Shown here in pieces: positions 26,635 through 36,464 of a stretch of 64,000 bases of DNA (position 1 is the first letter of the stretch; the number at the start of each line of letters is the position of its first letter). The notes beneath the pieces are model-generated. The model made no database searches. It saw only the letters and a program-made list of their open reading frames with translations, and was not told where the DNA came from. The position numbers and the translations under genes were made by a program. This DNA is from Nocardia sp. BMG111209 (GTDB lineage: Bacteria > Actinomycetota > Actinomycetes > Mycobacteriales > Mycobacteriaceae), in assembly GCF_000381925.1 (NCBI RefSeq), contig NZ_KB907307.1:2294001-2358000 (forward strand). The letters are read 5' to 3'.

Positions 26635-26958
26635 ATGGCCGATCTCTCGGTGGAGACCACGGCGGTGCGCGAATTCGCCGCCACCAATCAGGGTGTCGCC
26701 GCGGACATCGCGGGCACCGCGAATTACGACGCCACCCAGCACATCGTCGCCATGACTCCGGTATTCGGGCTCATCGGCGCGGACTATCTCGCGATGTTCG
26801 CCGCCGCGCAGGTCCTGCACGCAAGCGATGTCAACGATCTGTCCGCCAAGGTCGACCACATCGGCAAGGCGGCATTCGGTACCGCGGCGACCTTCGACGA
26901 CGCGGACGGCTCGCTCGCCGGCGCACTCGGCGCCCTCGGACAGCAGATCGGGGGCTGA
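26635..26958 (+). CDS. EspC-like type VII secretion-associated protein
   Basis: A 107-residue, all-helical small protein beginning MADLSVETTAVREFAATN. Size, composition and the helix-turn-helix layout resemble EspC/DUF2580 proteins, which are exported with a larger partner by ESX systems. The turn is around HIVAMTPVFGLIGADYL at about 44-60; a strict WxG motif is absent, as in EspC relatives. ATG at 26635 has a GGGGGG ribosome site; an in-frame ATG five codons earlier overlaps that site. It is followed 3 bases later by a large partner gene. No ESX ATPase or channel gene is in the window. Confidence 0.62.
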   Translation: MADLSVETTAVREFAATNQGVAADIAGTANYDATQHIVAMTPVFGLIGADYLAMFAAAQVLHASDVNDLSAKVDHIGKAAFGTAATFDDADGSLAGALGALGQQIGG

Positions 26959-26961
26959 ACC

Positions 26962-28659
26962 ATGGACTCCGGATACGACACCGGCGTGATCGGCCTCCGG
27001 GCCGAGCCGCTGCCGGTGCAGGAACTGGTCACCGCGGGCGGTCTGCACGGCCCGATGCTCGATCTGCCGCTGCCGCAATGGCCCGACGACCTGCCCCCTC
27101 TCGATCCGCCCGCATTCGCGCTCGCGCACAAGGAGTTCGAGGAGGACGGCACCGCGACGCTCGGCGCGCATCCGGCGGGCCTCGGCGGCCTCCCCGGCGC
27201 CGCCGCGCCGACGCACGCCGCCGGCCTCGACGATCCCCTGCTCGGCACGGCCCATCCCGCCCCCGGCGACACGCCGGGCGTGCTGGCCGCGGCCCACGAC
27301 ACATCCTCGGCGAATGTCCTTGCGGGACCGGCATATTCGGCCGGCACCGCACCCGCCGCGCTCGGCGCCGCACCGACGGCCGATCCCGGTTCCGGCGCAC
27401 TCGGCGCCGCACAACCGGTCGACGCGACGCACTCCGCCACCACCGCAACGCTCGCCGCACACAACGCGGCCGGCACCGGCGCCGCGGCCGCCGTACCCAC
27501 CACCCCCGCGGTCGCACCCGCCCTCCCGGCCGACCCGGTCGGCGCGCTGCTGCACGGTCTGGCCCTGCCCGCCGTACCCGGCGCCGACGCCCTGCTCAAA
27601 CCGTTCCTCGATCTACTGAGCGGCTTCGGTACCGGCGTACTCGGCGCGGTCAACCCGGCATCGATCATCGGCCAGGGCTCGCAGGTCATCCAGGCCGCGA
27701 TGCAGGTCGGCGCGGGCGCCTTCAAGACCGTCGACCAGGTGTGGCAGGGCAAGGCCGCACGCAGCGCACAGGATGCCGGCCAACGGGCCCAGGCGCAGGG
27801 TCAGGACACGAGCCAGCGCGGCCTGGACATCTCACAGCTGACCGAACAGGCCGCGGGCGTGATCCAGCGCGGCAACGTCCAACTGACCGCCATCGCACAG
27901 GCATTCGCGGCCGAGGCCACCGCGCTGGCGCCGGTCGTCTTCACCCCGCCCGGACAGGCCACGCTCATCACCACCGCCACCGAATCACTCGGCCAGGCGG
28001 TATCCATCGTCAACGCCACCCGCGCCGAATTGTCCGGCTACACAGCCCAATTGGCAGGCGTGGTGCAACAACTGACCGGCGTCGACGCCGGCACGCTCAA
28101 CGACGCGGCCCAGGCCGCCGCCCAGAACATCGGCCAGCCGATGCTGGACGAGGCCCAGCAGATCCTCTCCGGCGACAACGCCCGCACCGTCGGCCTCACC
28201 AACGATCCGCTCGGCTCCCACCTCGGCACCGGCGATTCCACCGTCGCCGCGGGCTACGGCGGCTACAACGGCGCCCATCCCGGTTCCTACGGCTACGGCC
28301 TCGGATCCGCCGGCGGCTACGGCGGCGGATATGCCGGTGGTGTCGGCGGCGGCCCCCACCCCGGCGGCCCCGGCGCTTCGGTCCCCGGCCTGCGACCCGC
28401 CGGCACCCCCGGCATCCCGTTCGGCCCCGGCATGCCCGGCACACCCGGCCAGGGCGCGGGCGGCGGCGGCTTCCTCGGCGCCCCCGGCGCAGCCGCCCAG
28501 CGCGACAACGAGGACGAGAAGTCCCGCACCGTCCAGCCGTACCACAGCGCCACCGGCAACAGCGACCTCACCGGCTCCCTGGGCGAGACCACCCCCGAGG
28601 TGATCGGCCAGACCCACCAGGACGAGATCATCTACGAATACGACAACGACCGCCTCTAG
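26962..28659 (+). CDS. Large Ala/Gly/Pro-rich partner of the EspC-like protein, probable type VII substrate
   Basis: A 565-residue protein without a recognised domain. Residues 1 to about 190 are low-complexity Ala/Pro/Gly/His. Residues about 195-395 look helical, with Gln/Ala-rich amphipathic stretches (AGQRAQAQGQDTSQRG; ATESLGQAVSIVNATRAEL) typical of secreted ESX-associated proteins. Residues about 425-510 are Gly/Tyr-rich (GGYGGGYAGGVGGG). The acidic C-terminus ends DEIIYEYDNDRL. No signal peptide. The 3-base gap to the EspC-like gene and the pairing of a small helical with a large protein recall espC-espA or espF-espE, but there is no direct similarity to these that I can see. Confidence 0.6.
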   Translation: MDSGYDTGVIGLRAEPLPVQELVTAGGLHGPMLDLPLPQWPDDLPPLDPPAFALAHKEFEEDGTATLGAHPAGLGGLPGAAAPTHAAGLDDPLLGTAHPAPGDTPGVLAAAHDTSSANVLAGPAYSAGTAPAALGAAPTADPGSGALGAAQPVDATHSATTATLAAHNAAGTGAAAAVPTTPAVAPALPADPVGALLHGLALPAVPGADALLKPFLDLLSGFGTGVLGAVNPASIIGQGSQVIQAAMQVGAGAFKTVDQVWQGKAARSAQDAGQRAQAQGQDTSQRGLDISQLTEQAAGVIQRGNVQLTAIAQAFAAEATALAPVVFTPPGQATLITTATESLGQAVSIVNATRAELSGYTAQLAGVVQQLTGVDAGTLNDAAQAAAQNIGQPMLDEAQQILSGDNARTVGLTNDPLGSHLGTGDSTVAAGYGGYNGAHPGSYGYGLGSAGGYGGGYAGGVGGGPHPGGPGASVPGLRPAGTPGIPFGPGMPGTPGQGAGGGGFLGAPGAAAQRDNEDEKSRTVQPYHSATGNSDLTGSLGETTPEVIGQTHQDEIIYEYDNDRL

Positions 28660-28839
28660 AACCGCGTCGAACCTACGGAACGGGCCAACCGGACCACCGC
28701 CGATTCCCGGTTTCCGCCGCCGACCCGGCCGCTCCCGATCCCATCGGCCACGCCCGGCACCCAGTTGCTCAACCGCCATGCGTAAGTGTGCAGACGGCTG
28801 ACGAGCCCCACCACCGAGCCAGGCCACCGACAGTTGAAC

Positions 28840-29200
28840 GAAGCCCGAAGTACCCGGGCGAGTTCGCTACCCTCCCGCACACAACCGACGAGCCTTCAGC
28901 GCAACGCGGTCACCGGCGACCGCATTCGGACCTCCGAGGTATCCGAGCAAGTCCGACAGCTTCCGGGTCTCGGACGACCACCGAGCCTCCGATCCGTGGG
29001 CCGGCCCCGACCACCGGAATCGAAGCCCGAGGTATCCGAGCAAGTTCGCTTCTCCCGCGGACGACTGACGAGCCTTCAGCGCAACGCGGCCACTGACGAC
29101 CTCATTCGGACCTCCGAGGTATCCGAGCGCGCTCGGCAGCCTCCCGGTCGCGGACGACCGACGAATCTCCGACCACCGCGGCCTCCGACGCCGGAATCGA
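28840..29200. repeat. Two tandem copies of a 180-bp element in an 800-bp gene-free region
   Basis: The segment starting near 28840 recurs 180 bases later with about three quarters identity. Landmarks are GACGAGCCTTCAGCGCAACG at 28888 and 29067, and GGACCTCCGAGGTATCCGAG near 28930 and 29109. A shorter motif CCGAGGTATCCGAGCA also occurs between them near 29030, so a sub-period of roughly 90 bases is visible. The surrounding 28660-29470 holds no convincing gene: one 153-codon open frame covers the repeats but encodes Arg/Pro/Ser-rich sequence with no start signal. Confidence 0.7.
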
Positions 29201-29470
29201 GCCCGAGCGGGGGTCAGCAGCTGGATACTCGTCGGCGAACTCGATGATTGCGGCCCGCGCGACGAGCGGATCAGCTTGCGGCAGTTGGGGATTCGAGAGT
29301 AGGCCGGATGTGGGGAATGGCAGGGCCGGGTATCGACCGGGAGACGATCCAGTCGTGCCGCGTGCCGATCCGGGGGGTGAGTGGTCGGGAGGATGGTGGC
29401 GCATCCGCGGTTCCGGTCGGGGGAAATGGTGCCGGGGTGGTGGGGTGGCCGCTAGCATCGCGGTGAGAAC

Positions 29471-29484
29471 TAGAATCTGTTCTA
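29471..29484. promoter_or_regulatory. KstR-like operator upstream of the F420-dependent oxidoreductase
   Basis: TAGAATCTGTTCTA differs from TnnAACnnGTTnnA at one defined position and sits in a longer 8-bp-arm palindrome, AACTAGAATCTGTTCTAGTT (29469-29488). It lies 30 bases before the start codon, within the expected promoter. The M. tuberculosis counterpart of the downstream gene, Rv3520c, is listed in the KstR regulon as far as I recall. Confidence 0.7.
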
Positions 29485-29514
29485 GTTTTTTGCGAATTCG
29501 AGAGGACTGCACCG

Positions 29515-30384
29515 ATGCGCTTCACCTACGCGGAGGCGATGACTGATCCCGCGCACTACATTCCGCTGGCTCAGGCCGCCGAGGCGGCCGGGTTCCACAG
29601 CATGTCGATCGCCGACAGCATCGCCTACCCGGCCGAGTCGGATTCCACGTATCCGTACACGCCGGACGGGTCCCGGGAGTTCCTCGACGGGAAGCCGTTC
29701 ATCGAGGCGTTCGTGCTGTCCGCGGCGCTGGCCGCCGCCACGACCCGGCTGCGGTTCACGCCGTTCGTGATCAAGTTGCCGATCCGGCCGCCGGTGCTGG
29801 TGGCGAAGCAGACCGCGTCGCTGGCGTATCTGAGCGGCAACCGGTTCGGGCTCGGGGTGGGGATCAGTCCGTGGCCGGAGGACTTCGAGATCATGGGGGT
29901 GCCGTTCGCCAAGCGCGGCAAGCGCATGGACGAGTGCATCGAGGTCGTGCGCGGGTTGTGCAGCGGTGAGTATTTCGAGTACCACGGCGAGTTCTACGAC
30001 TTCCCGAAGATCAAGATCACCCCGGCGCCCACCCAGCCGGTGCCGATCCTGATCGGCGGGCACAGCGAGGCGGCGCTGCGCCGCGCGGCCCGGCTCGGCG
30101 ACGGCTGGATGCACGCCGGTGGTGATCCCGCCGACCTCGACCGGATGCTCACCCGGCTCACCGAACTGCTGCCCGAGCGGGAGAGCAACATCCCGTTCGA
30201 GATCCACGTCGCCTCGCTGGACGGCTACACCCCCGACGGCATCAAGCGGCTGGAGGACAAGGGGGTCACCGATGTGATCGTCGGTTTCCGCTACCCGTAC
30301 GTCGCCGGCGAGGACACCGAGCCGCTGGCCAAGAAGATCGCGCACCTCGAGCGTTACGGCAATTCCGTCATCGCGAAGTGCTGA
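29515..30384 (+). CDS. F420-dependent LLM-class oxidoreductase (Rv3520c-like)
   Basis: A 289-residue luciferase-like monooxygenase-fold enzyme expected to use coenzyme F420. It matches M. tuberculosis Rv3520c through MRFTYAEAMTD at the start, the SIADSIAYPAESDS segment near 22-35, GVGISPWPEDFEIMGVPFAKRGKRMDE in parts near 118-142, and GGHSEAALRRAARLGDGWMH near 181. Rv3520c belongs to the cholesterol-degradation gene set, so a role in sterol catabolism is likely, although its exact step is not established. The ATG follows a GAGAGGA site by 8 bases. It ends at a hairpin shared with convergent mdh. Confidence 0.9.
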   Translation: MRFTYAEAMTDPAHYIPLAQAAEAAGFHSMSIADSIAYPAESDSTYPYTPDGSREFLDGKPFIEAFVLSAALAAATTRLRFTPFVIKLPIRPPVLVAKQTASLAYLSGNRFGLGVGISPWPEDFEIMGVPFAKRGKRMDECIEVVRGLCSGEYFEYHGEFYDFPKIKITPAPTQPVPILIGGHSEAALRRAARLGDGWMHAGGDPADLDRMLTRLTELLPERESNIPFEIHVASLDGYTPDGIKRLEDKGVTDVIVGFRYPYVAGEDTEPLAKKIAHLERYGNSVIAKC

Positions 30385-30390
30385 CGGCCC

Positions 30391-30431
30391 GCCGCCGGCC
30401 CGGCTCGCAGGTGGCGAGGCCGGGCGGCGGC
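30391..30431. terminator. Hairpin between convergent oxidoreductase gene and mdh
   Basis: GCCGCCGGCCCGGC (30391-30404) pairs with GGCCGGGCGGCGGC (30418-30431) with one bulged base, in the 54-base gap between two convergent genes. Confidence 0.65.
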
Positions 30432-30438
30432 GCCGCGC

Positions 30439-31665
<1,227 letters not shown>

Positions 31666-31695
31666 TTACCGAAGTGTTATCCGGACCGCCGCGGA

Positions 31696-32349
31696 TCACC
31701 CCAGCGCGGCGATGTCGCGATCGCTGAGCACCACCGGCTGCACACTGTCGCGGGCCCGCACCGACTGCACCGCGCGGAACAGCGGACGTTCCTCGAGCAC
31801 CGCGTCACGAGCCTCGGCGCGCAACTGACCGACCAGCATGCCCGATACCGCGAGCGCCGCGGCCAGCGGACTGGCCGCCAGCGCGTCCGCCAGCTTCCGC
31901 AGGCCCAGGATGTGCAGTTCGCGGCCGCTGCCCGCATCGGTGTACATCGCCAGCGGCACCACCTGCCGCGCCCCACCCGCGGTGACCCGCAACACGATCC
32001 GCGACAACCGGCCCGGGAAGACCAGGATCTCCACCCCGGTGGCCTCGGCCACGTCCAGCCGCCGGGTCCCGAATATCCTGCGGGCCCGGATCACGGTGCC
32101 CGCCAGCCAGATTCGCCGCCGCTGCACCGCCAGCGCGTAGAGCGCGGTGGGCGCACCGAGGACCAGGCCCGCGGCGACCGCGTACAGCCACGGCACCGCC
32201 AGCGCCAGCAACAGCGCCATCCCGATGCCGATCCCGATCGCGGCCAGCGCCAACCGCCGCAGCATCGGCGTGTACATCTCGGGGGCGATGAGATCCAGGC
32301 CGATCGGTTGCGGCGGTTCGGGTTTCGGTTCGTCGGTCACGCGTCCCAC
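31696..32349 (-). CDS. Conserved hypothetical membrane protein with two N-terminal helices
   Basis: 217 residues, not assigned to a named family. After a Pro-rich cytoplasmic start (PKPEPPQPIGL) there are two adjacent hydrophobic segments at about residues 33-53 and 55-75, then a predominantly beta-strand domain (RRIFGTRRLDVAEATGVEILVFPG; RIVLRVTAGGARQVVPLAM, read in parts) that looks like a membrane-associated PH-like fold. The C-terminal 60 residues are helical. GTG start with a GGAACGGA site; a second GTG three codons later is possible. It lies downstream of hisS on the same strand, 89 bases away, and may be co-transcribed. Confidence 0.62.
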   Translation of the reverse strand: MGRVTDEPKPEPPQPIGLDLIAPEMYTPMLRRLALAAIGIGIGMALLLALAVPWLYAVAAGLVLGAPTALYALAVQRRRIWLAGTVIRARRIFGTRRLDVAEATGVEILVFPGRLSRIVLRVTAGGARQVVPLAMYTDAGSGRELHILGLRKLADALAASPLAAALAVSGMLVGQLRAEARDAVLEERPLFRAVQSVRARDSVQPVVLSDRDIAALG

Positions 32350-32438
32350 TCGTCCGTTCCGGGTCGACAGCCGGGCAACTGCCGTGCCGCGCCCGAATTG
32401 CGCAGTGCGACACGACAGTTGGTGGCCCAGTGACCGTA

Positions 32439-33716
32439 CTACCGATCCGCCGTCAGCGCGGCCGCGACCGTGGCGACGGCCTCGTCGATCCGGATCTGCC
32501 GCTGCTCGCCGCTGGCCAGATCCTTCAGGCCGATCTCACCCTCGGTGAGGTCGCGGTCGCCGAGGACCAGCGCGTAGGCGGCACCCGAGCGGTCGGCGGC
32601 CTTCATCGCGCCCTTCACACCGCGGCCACCGTAGGCGAGGTCGACGCGGACCCCCGCCGCGCGCAACTGCGCGGCCAGCACCACCAGGCGCTGTTTCGCG
32701 GCCTCGCCGAGCGGGACGCCGAACACGTCGACCCGGGCCGGACCGGCGGCGGTCTTACCCTCCGCGGCCAGGGCCAGGATCGTGCGGTCGACGCCGAGAC
32801 CGAAGCCGATCCCGGACAGCGGCTGCCCGCCCAGCTCGGCCATCAGCCCGTCGTAGCGGCCGCCGCCGCCGATCCCGGACTGCGCGCCGAGGCCGTCGTG
32901 CACGAATTCGAACGTGGTCTTGGTGTAGTAGTCCAGGCCGCGGACCATCCGCGAGTTGACCACGTACGGCACGCCGAGTACGTCCAGGTATCCGAGGACC
33001 TGCTCGAAGTGCGTCTTCGCCGACTCGGACAGGTGGTCGATCATCAGCGGCGCGGCCGCGGTCATCTCCTTGACCTCGGGACGCTTGTCGTCGAGCACCC
33101 GCAGCGGGTTGATCTCGGCACGACGGCGGGTCTCCTCGTCCAGCGGCAGCCGGAACAGGAACTCCTGCAACAGTTCCCGATACTGCGGCCGGCAGGTGTC
33201 GTCGCCGAGCGAGGTGACCTCCAGCCGGAACCCGTCCAGGCCCAGCGAGCGGAAGCCGGCATCGGCCACGGCGATGACCTCGGCGTCGAGCGCCGGATCG
33301 TCGACCCCGATGGCCTCCACGCCCACCTGCTGCAACTGCCGGTACCGGCCGGCCTGTGGCCGCTCGTAGCGGAAGAACGGGCCCGCGTAGCAGAGTTTCA
33401 CCGGCAGCTGGCCGCGGTCGAGACCGTGCTCGATGACCGCGCGCATGACGCCGGCCGTACCCTCCGGCCGCAATGTGACGCTGCGTTCACCGCGGTCGGC
33501 GAAGGTGTACATCTCCTTGCTGACCACATCGGTCGACTCGCCGACACCACGAGCGAACAGCGCCGTGTCCTCGAAGATCGGCAGCTCCACATGCCCGTAT
33601 CCGGCCAGTCGCGCGGCCTGCACCAGCCCGTCGCGCACGGCGACGAATTCGGCGGAGGCGGGCGGCAGGTAGTCCGGGACACCCTTCGGAGCGGCGAAAC
33701 TGCTGGTCTTGGTCAC
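32439..33716 (-). CDS. hisS: Histidyl-tRNA synthetase HisS
   Basis: Class II synthetase charging tRNA-His. 425 residues, close to the 423 of M. tuberculosis HisS. Motif 2 is in [18 protein letters not shown] near residue 83; histidine-specific signatures [15 protein letters not shown] near 260 and [15 protein letters not shown] near 284 are present; the C-terminal anticodon domain follows. GTG giving [19 protein letters not shown] is the family start and has AGGGGAGA about 12 bases upstream; upstream in-frame codons have no similarity. In M. tuberculosis hisS also neighbours ppiB. Confidence 0.96.
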   Translation of the reverse strand: MTKTSSFAAPKGVPDYLPPASAEFVAVRDGLVQAARLAGYGHVELPIFEDTALFARGVGESTDVVSKEMYTFADRGERSVTLRPEGTAGVMRAVIEHGLDRGQLPVKLCYAGPFFRYERPQAGRYRQLQQVGVEAIGVDDPALDAEVIAVADAGFRSLGLDGFRLEVTSLGDDTCRPQYRELLQEFLFRLPLDEETRRRAEINPLRVLDDKRPEVKEMTAAAPLMIDHLSESAKTHFEQVLGYLDVLGVPYVVNSRMVRGLDYYTKTTFEFVHDGLGAQSGIGGGGRYDGLMAELGGQPLSGIGFGLGVDRTILALAAEGKTAAGPARVDVFGVPLGEAAKQRLVVLAAQLRAAGVRVDLAYGGRGVKGAMKAADRSGAAYALVLGDRDLTEGEIGLKDLASGEQRQIRIDEAVATVAAALTADR

Positions 33717-33887
33717 GATCGTCCAGTCTCCCCTACCGGGACGTGCCAAGTCCAACCGGTTCCGAGCGCGCCGTCTCGGGCTCTCCTCAGGAAGTGATGG
33801 CAGACTCTTACGCCGGAGCTCGCGACCGCGATGCCGCAGGTGGTGTCACGACGGGGGCGGCGCCACGACACAGGAAGGGATCTGGTA

Positions 33888-34751
33888 GTGCCGAGCAACG
33901 AGCAACGACGGGCGGCCGCGAAACGGAAGCTGGAACGGCGATTGGAGCGGCAGGCGGAGCGGGCCCGCAAGCGCAAGCAGCTCACCATCGCCGGATCATT
34001 GGTCGGCGTCGTCGTCGTCATCGCGGCGGGCGTCGGGATCTACTTTCTGACCAAGGGCGACGGTGACAAGACCACCGCCGCCCCGGACGCCTCGCTGTCC
34101 AGCACGCCGCAGATCGCGCCGCCGCCGGCGCCCAAGGCGAAGGCCGCAACGGTCTCCTGCACCTATACCGACGGCGACCCCGCGGCGAAACCGGCCACCA
34201 AGCCGGAGAAGACCCAGGTGTCCACCCAGGACTCGCCGAAGGTGAACATCGACACCACCCAGGGCCCGATCGGCATCACCCTGAACGCCGCTGCCTCGCC
34301 GTGCACGGCGAACAGCTTCGAGAGCCTGGTGCAGCAGGGCTTCTACAACGGCGCCCCCTGTCACCGGCTGAGCACGCAGGGCCTGAAGATGTTGCAGTGC
34401 GGCGATCCGTCGGGCACCGGAAAGGGCGGTCCCGGATACCAGTTCGCCAACGAGTACCCGACCGACCAGTTCGCACAAGGTGATCCGGCGCTGAAGCAAC
34501 CGGTCGGCTATCAGCGCGGCGTGGTCGCGATGGCCAACGCGGGTCCCGACACCAACGGCAGTCAGTTCTTCCTGATGTACGGCGATTCCCAACTCCCGCC
34601 GCAGTACACGATTTTCGGCACCGTCGACCAGGCCGGCCTGGCCACCCTCGACAAGATCGCCGCGGGCGGCGACGACGAGTCGCTCGCGAACAGCGCCGGC
34701 GGCGGCAAACCGAATCTGCCGGTCACCTTCAATTCGGCCCGAATCGGCTGA
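33888..34751 (+). CDS. ppiB: Membrane-anchored peptidyl-prolyl cis-trans isomerase (cyclophilin, PpiB/Rv2582-like)
   Basis: 287 residues. A basic N-terminus (EQRRAAAKRKLERRLERQAERARKR in sense) precedes one membrane helix at about 31-51, a Pro/Ala/Lys-rich linker and an extracytoplasmic cyclophilin domain from about 115. Catalytic-type motifs: CHRLSTQGLKMLQCGDPSGTG near 161, FANEYPTDQF near 187, MANAGPDTNGSQFFLMY near 215 and YTIFGTV near 242. The canonical catalytic arginine is probably the R in CHRL. GTG at 33888 matches the M. tuberculosis start after its annotated extension and has AAGGGA upstream. It is followed by a strong terminator. Confidence 0.9.
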   Translation: MPSNEQRRAAAKRKLERRLERQAERARKRKQLTIAGSLVGVVVVIAAGVGIYFLTKGDGDKTTAAPDASLSSTPQIAPPPAPKAKAATVSCTYTDGDPAAKPATKPEKTQVSTQDSPKVNIDTTQGPIGITLNAAASPCTANSFESLVQQGFYNGAPCHRLSTQGLKMLQCGDPSGTGKGGPGYQFANEYPTDQFAQGDPALKQPVGYQRGVVAMANAGPDTNGSQFFLMYGDSQLPPQYTIFGTVDQAGLATLDKIAAGGDDESLANSAGGGKPNLPVTFNSARIG

Positions 34752-34767
34752 CCCGGAACATCTTTCA

Positions 34768-34804
34768 CGCGACCGGCCCGGTGCCCAGCACCGGGCCGGT
34801 CGCG
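34768..34804 (+). terminator. Strong hairpin terminator after ppiB
   Basis: CGCGACCGGCCCGGTG (34768-34783) and CACCGGGCCGGTCGCG (34789-34804) form a perfect 16-bp stem around a five-base loop, 17 bases after the ppiB stop. It marks the left edge of the region that is extra relative to M. tuberculosis. Confidence 0.88.
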
Positions 34805-35058
34805 GCTTCCCGACGGGTTTCGCCCGACATGCCCGATGATGCTGGCACAGGACCTACGGTTGCGGCATCCTGTTGCCGGAGAAGATCCGGCGTCAGGACC
34901 GGGGTGCCGGAAATGTGAGTTATATGTATTCGTTGCACAGTTCGAGTAAGGATTGCCTCCGGTCCCGCTGTAACCTCGTATAACGGAGTACAACGTGACG
35001 TGGCGAACGTGCGCACCACATCATCCATAGTGTTCACTGCAACATCGGGGAGCAGGCA

Positions 35059-35622
35059 ATGGCCGAGGAACTCGACGACATCGGCCGCGAAACCGCGGCG
35101 TTGATGAAGCAAATGTTGCAGCTTGCGACCTTGGTCGCGCTGCGTACCCGCGAACGCGGTCAGAAGGAAGCCGAAGCCCGCGTCAAGGTCACCGAACAGC
35201 GCATCAAGGACGCCAAGGAACTCGCCCTGCGCGAGGCGCGCGAGTCCAAGGCCAAGGATCCGCGCAACGTCGAACTCACTCGGATGCTGGACCGCCCCCC
35301 GCTGGAACGCGGTGGCATCTCGCTGGAGCGGGACCGGTTCTCCTCCGAGGCCAGCACGGCCCGCAGCGAGGCCCAGGCCGCTGCGGCCGCCACGCCGACC
35401 GTCCGGTACGACTCCCCCGAGCGCCGCACGGCATTGGCCGCCCACCTCACCAAGATCGGTGTCGCACCGGAACTCCGGGCGATCCGGATGCTCATGGAGG
35501 TCGGCCAGGCACAGCCCGCCTCCGAGGCCGTCCGCTCGGTTCCCGACGACAACGAGCGGTTGGCCAAGCGGCTGCGCGAACAGGAACTGGCCCGCCAGCG
35601 CGGGCTCGAGCGCAGTCGCTGA
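35059..35622 (+). CDS. Predicted coiled-coil cytoplasmic protein, unknown function
   Basis: 187 residues, no family recognised. Residues 1-70 are strongly helical and charged, with Glu/Lys/Arg heptads (RERGQKEAEARVKVTEQR) suggesting a coiled coil. A linker with LDRPPLERGG follows, then an Ala-rich stretch and a second helical block ending in RLREQELARQRG. No signal peptide or membrane helix. ATG follows a GGGGAGCAGG ribosome site. The 250 bases before it are more AT-rich than the surroundings and presumably carry its promoter. It converges with the secretion operon, so a role with that system is only positional inference. Confidence 0.65.
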   Translation: MAEELDDIGRETAALMKQMLQLATLVALRTRERGQKEAEARVKVTEQRIKDAKELALREARESKAKDPRNVELTRMLDRPPLERGGISLERDRFSSEASTARSEAQAAAAATPTVRYDSPERRTALAAHLTKIGVAPELRAIRMLMEVGQAQPASEAVRSVPDDNERLAKRLREQELARQRGLERSR

Positions 35623-35636
35623 AAGTCGGTGTCCCG

Positions 35637-35664
35637 GGGTGGGTTCCGCTGCGGAAACCCACCC
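35637..35664. terminator. Hairpin between the coiled-coil gene and the end of the secretion operon
   Basis: GGGTGGGTTCCGC (35637-35649) pairs with GCGGAAACCCACCC (35651-35664) with one bulged base. It sits between two convergent stop codons and can end both transcripts. Confidence 0.7.
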
Positions 35665-35687
35665 GGCGCCGGTGCGCCGTCAGCCGC

Positions 35688-36464
35688 TCAGTCCGAGCCG
35701 GCCTGCGGCTGCGGGACATCCCGATCGATCACGTATCGCTCCCGATCGTCCAGATCCGCGAACATCTCCGGCGCTGCGATCTTGGTCGGCAATGGGCCGA
35801 GTAGCGACTTGTGTCCTTGTCGCACACTGCAATACCGGAACGGCCCGCGCGGATCGAGCAGGACGGCCATGTGCGGATCGGAATGCTCGTTGAACCATTC
35901 GCTCAGACCGGTTTCCGGCACCTGCCGATAGCGCTCCCAGGCCCGCCAGGTGGCGTCCAGCCGCGCGACCGCCTCGGTGTGCTCCCACCACGACGGGCAC
36001 CACACACTGTCGGTGGTATCGCTGACCTGCCGCTGGTACAGCAGGCTGAGATAGTTCTCGACGAATTCGACCACGGACTTGTACGCCGTGCCGGTGCCCT
36101 CGATGTCGTGGAACATCCCCTTCGGCGGCTGCGTCAGGATCAGCGGTGACAACAGCTCCTGATGCCCCTTGCGCACACCGCAGTACTTGAAGGGACCGTT
36201 CGGATCGAACAACTTGGTCATGTGCCGATCGGCGTGGTCCAGGAACCAGATGCTCAGGCCCGTACGCGGATTGCGGCGGAAGTGTTCCCATGCCCGCCAC
36301 AATGCCTCCATCCGGATGACCGCCTCGGTGTGTTTCCACCACTCGGGGCACCACACGGCGTCGGTCGTATCGGTCACCTGGCGCTGATAGATCTGGACCA
36401 GATAGCCCTCGACGAAGGCGGCGACATGGGGGTAATACGTGGGGAACTGCTCCGGCTCGGTCAC
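35688..36464 (-). CDS. Protein with two DUF4913-type domains
   Basis: 258 residues made of two homologous halves (about 10-110 and 130-230). Each contains a Tyr-x-x-x-x-Tyr-Gln-Arg-Gln-Val start (YQRQVTDTTDAVWCPEWW and YQRQVSDTTDSVWCPSWW), a central W-R-A-W-E and an H-x-D-x-H-M segment ending in the GPF-x-YC motif. This Trp-rich pattern is that of DUF4913, which I know mainly from actinobacterial plasmids and conjugation-like loci. Function unknown; conserved Trp, Cys and His suggest a binding module. The start overlaps the VirD4-like stop by four bases, so it is the last gene of the operon. Confidence 0.75.
   Translation of the reverse strand: MTEPEQFPTYYPHVAAFVEGYLVQIYQRQVTDTTDAVWCPEWWKHTEAVIRMEALWRAWEHFRRNPRTGLSIWFLDHADRHMTKLFDPNGPFKYCGVRKGHQELLSPLILTQPPKGMFHDIEGTGTAYKSVVEFVENYLSLLYQRQVSDTTDSVWCPSWWEHTEAVARLDATWRAWERYRQVPETGLSEWFNEHSDPHMAVLLDPRGPFRYCSVRQGHKSLLGPLPTKIAAPEMFADLDDRERYVIDRDVPQPQAGSD

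Noticed and set aside
28786..29247. A 153-codon plus-strand frame over the 180-bp repeats
   Set aside because: No ribosome site, Arg/Ser/Pro-rich translation and stop-free only because of GC content; kept as non-coding repeat.
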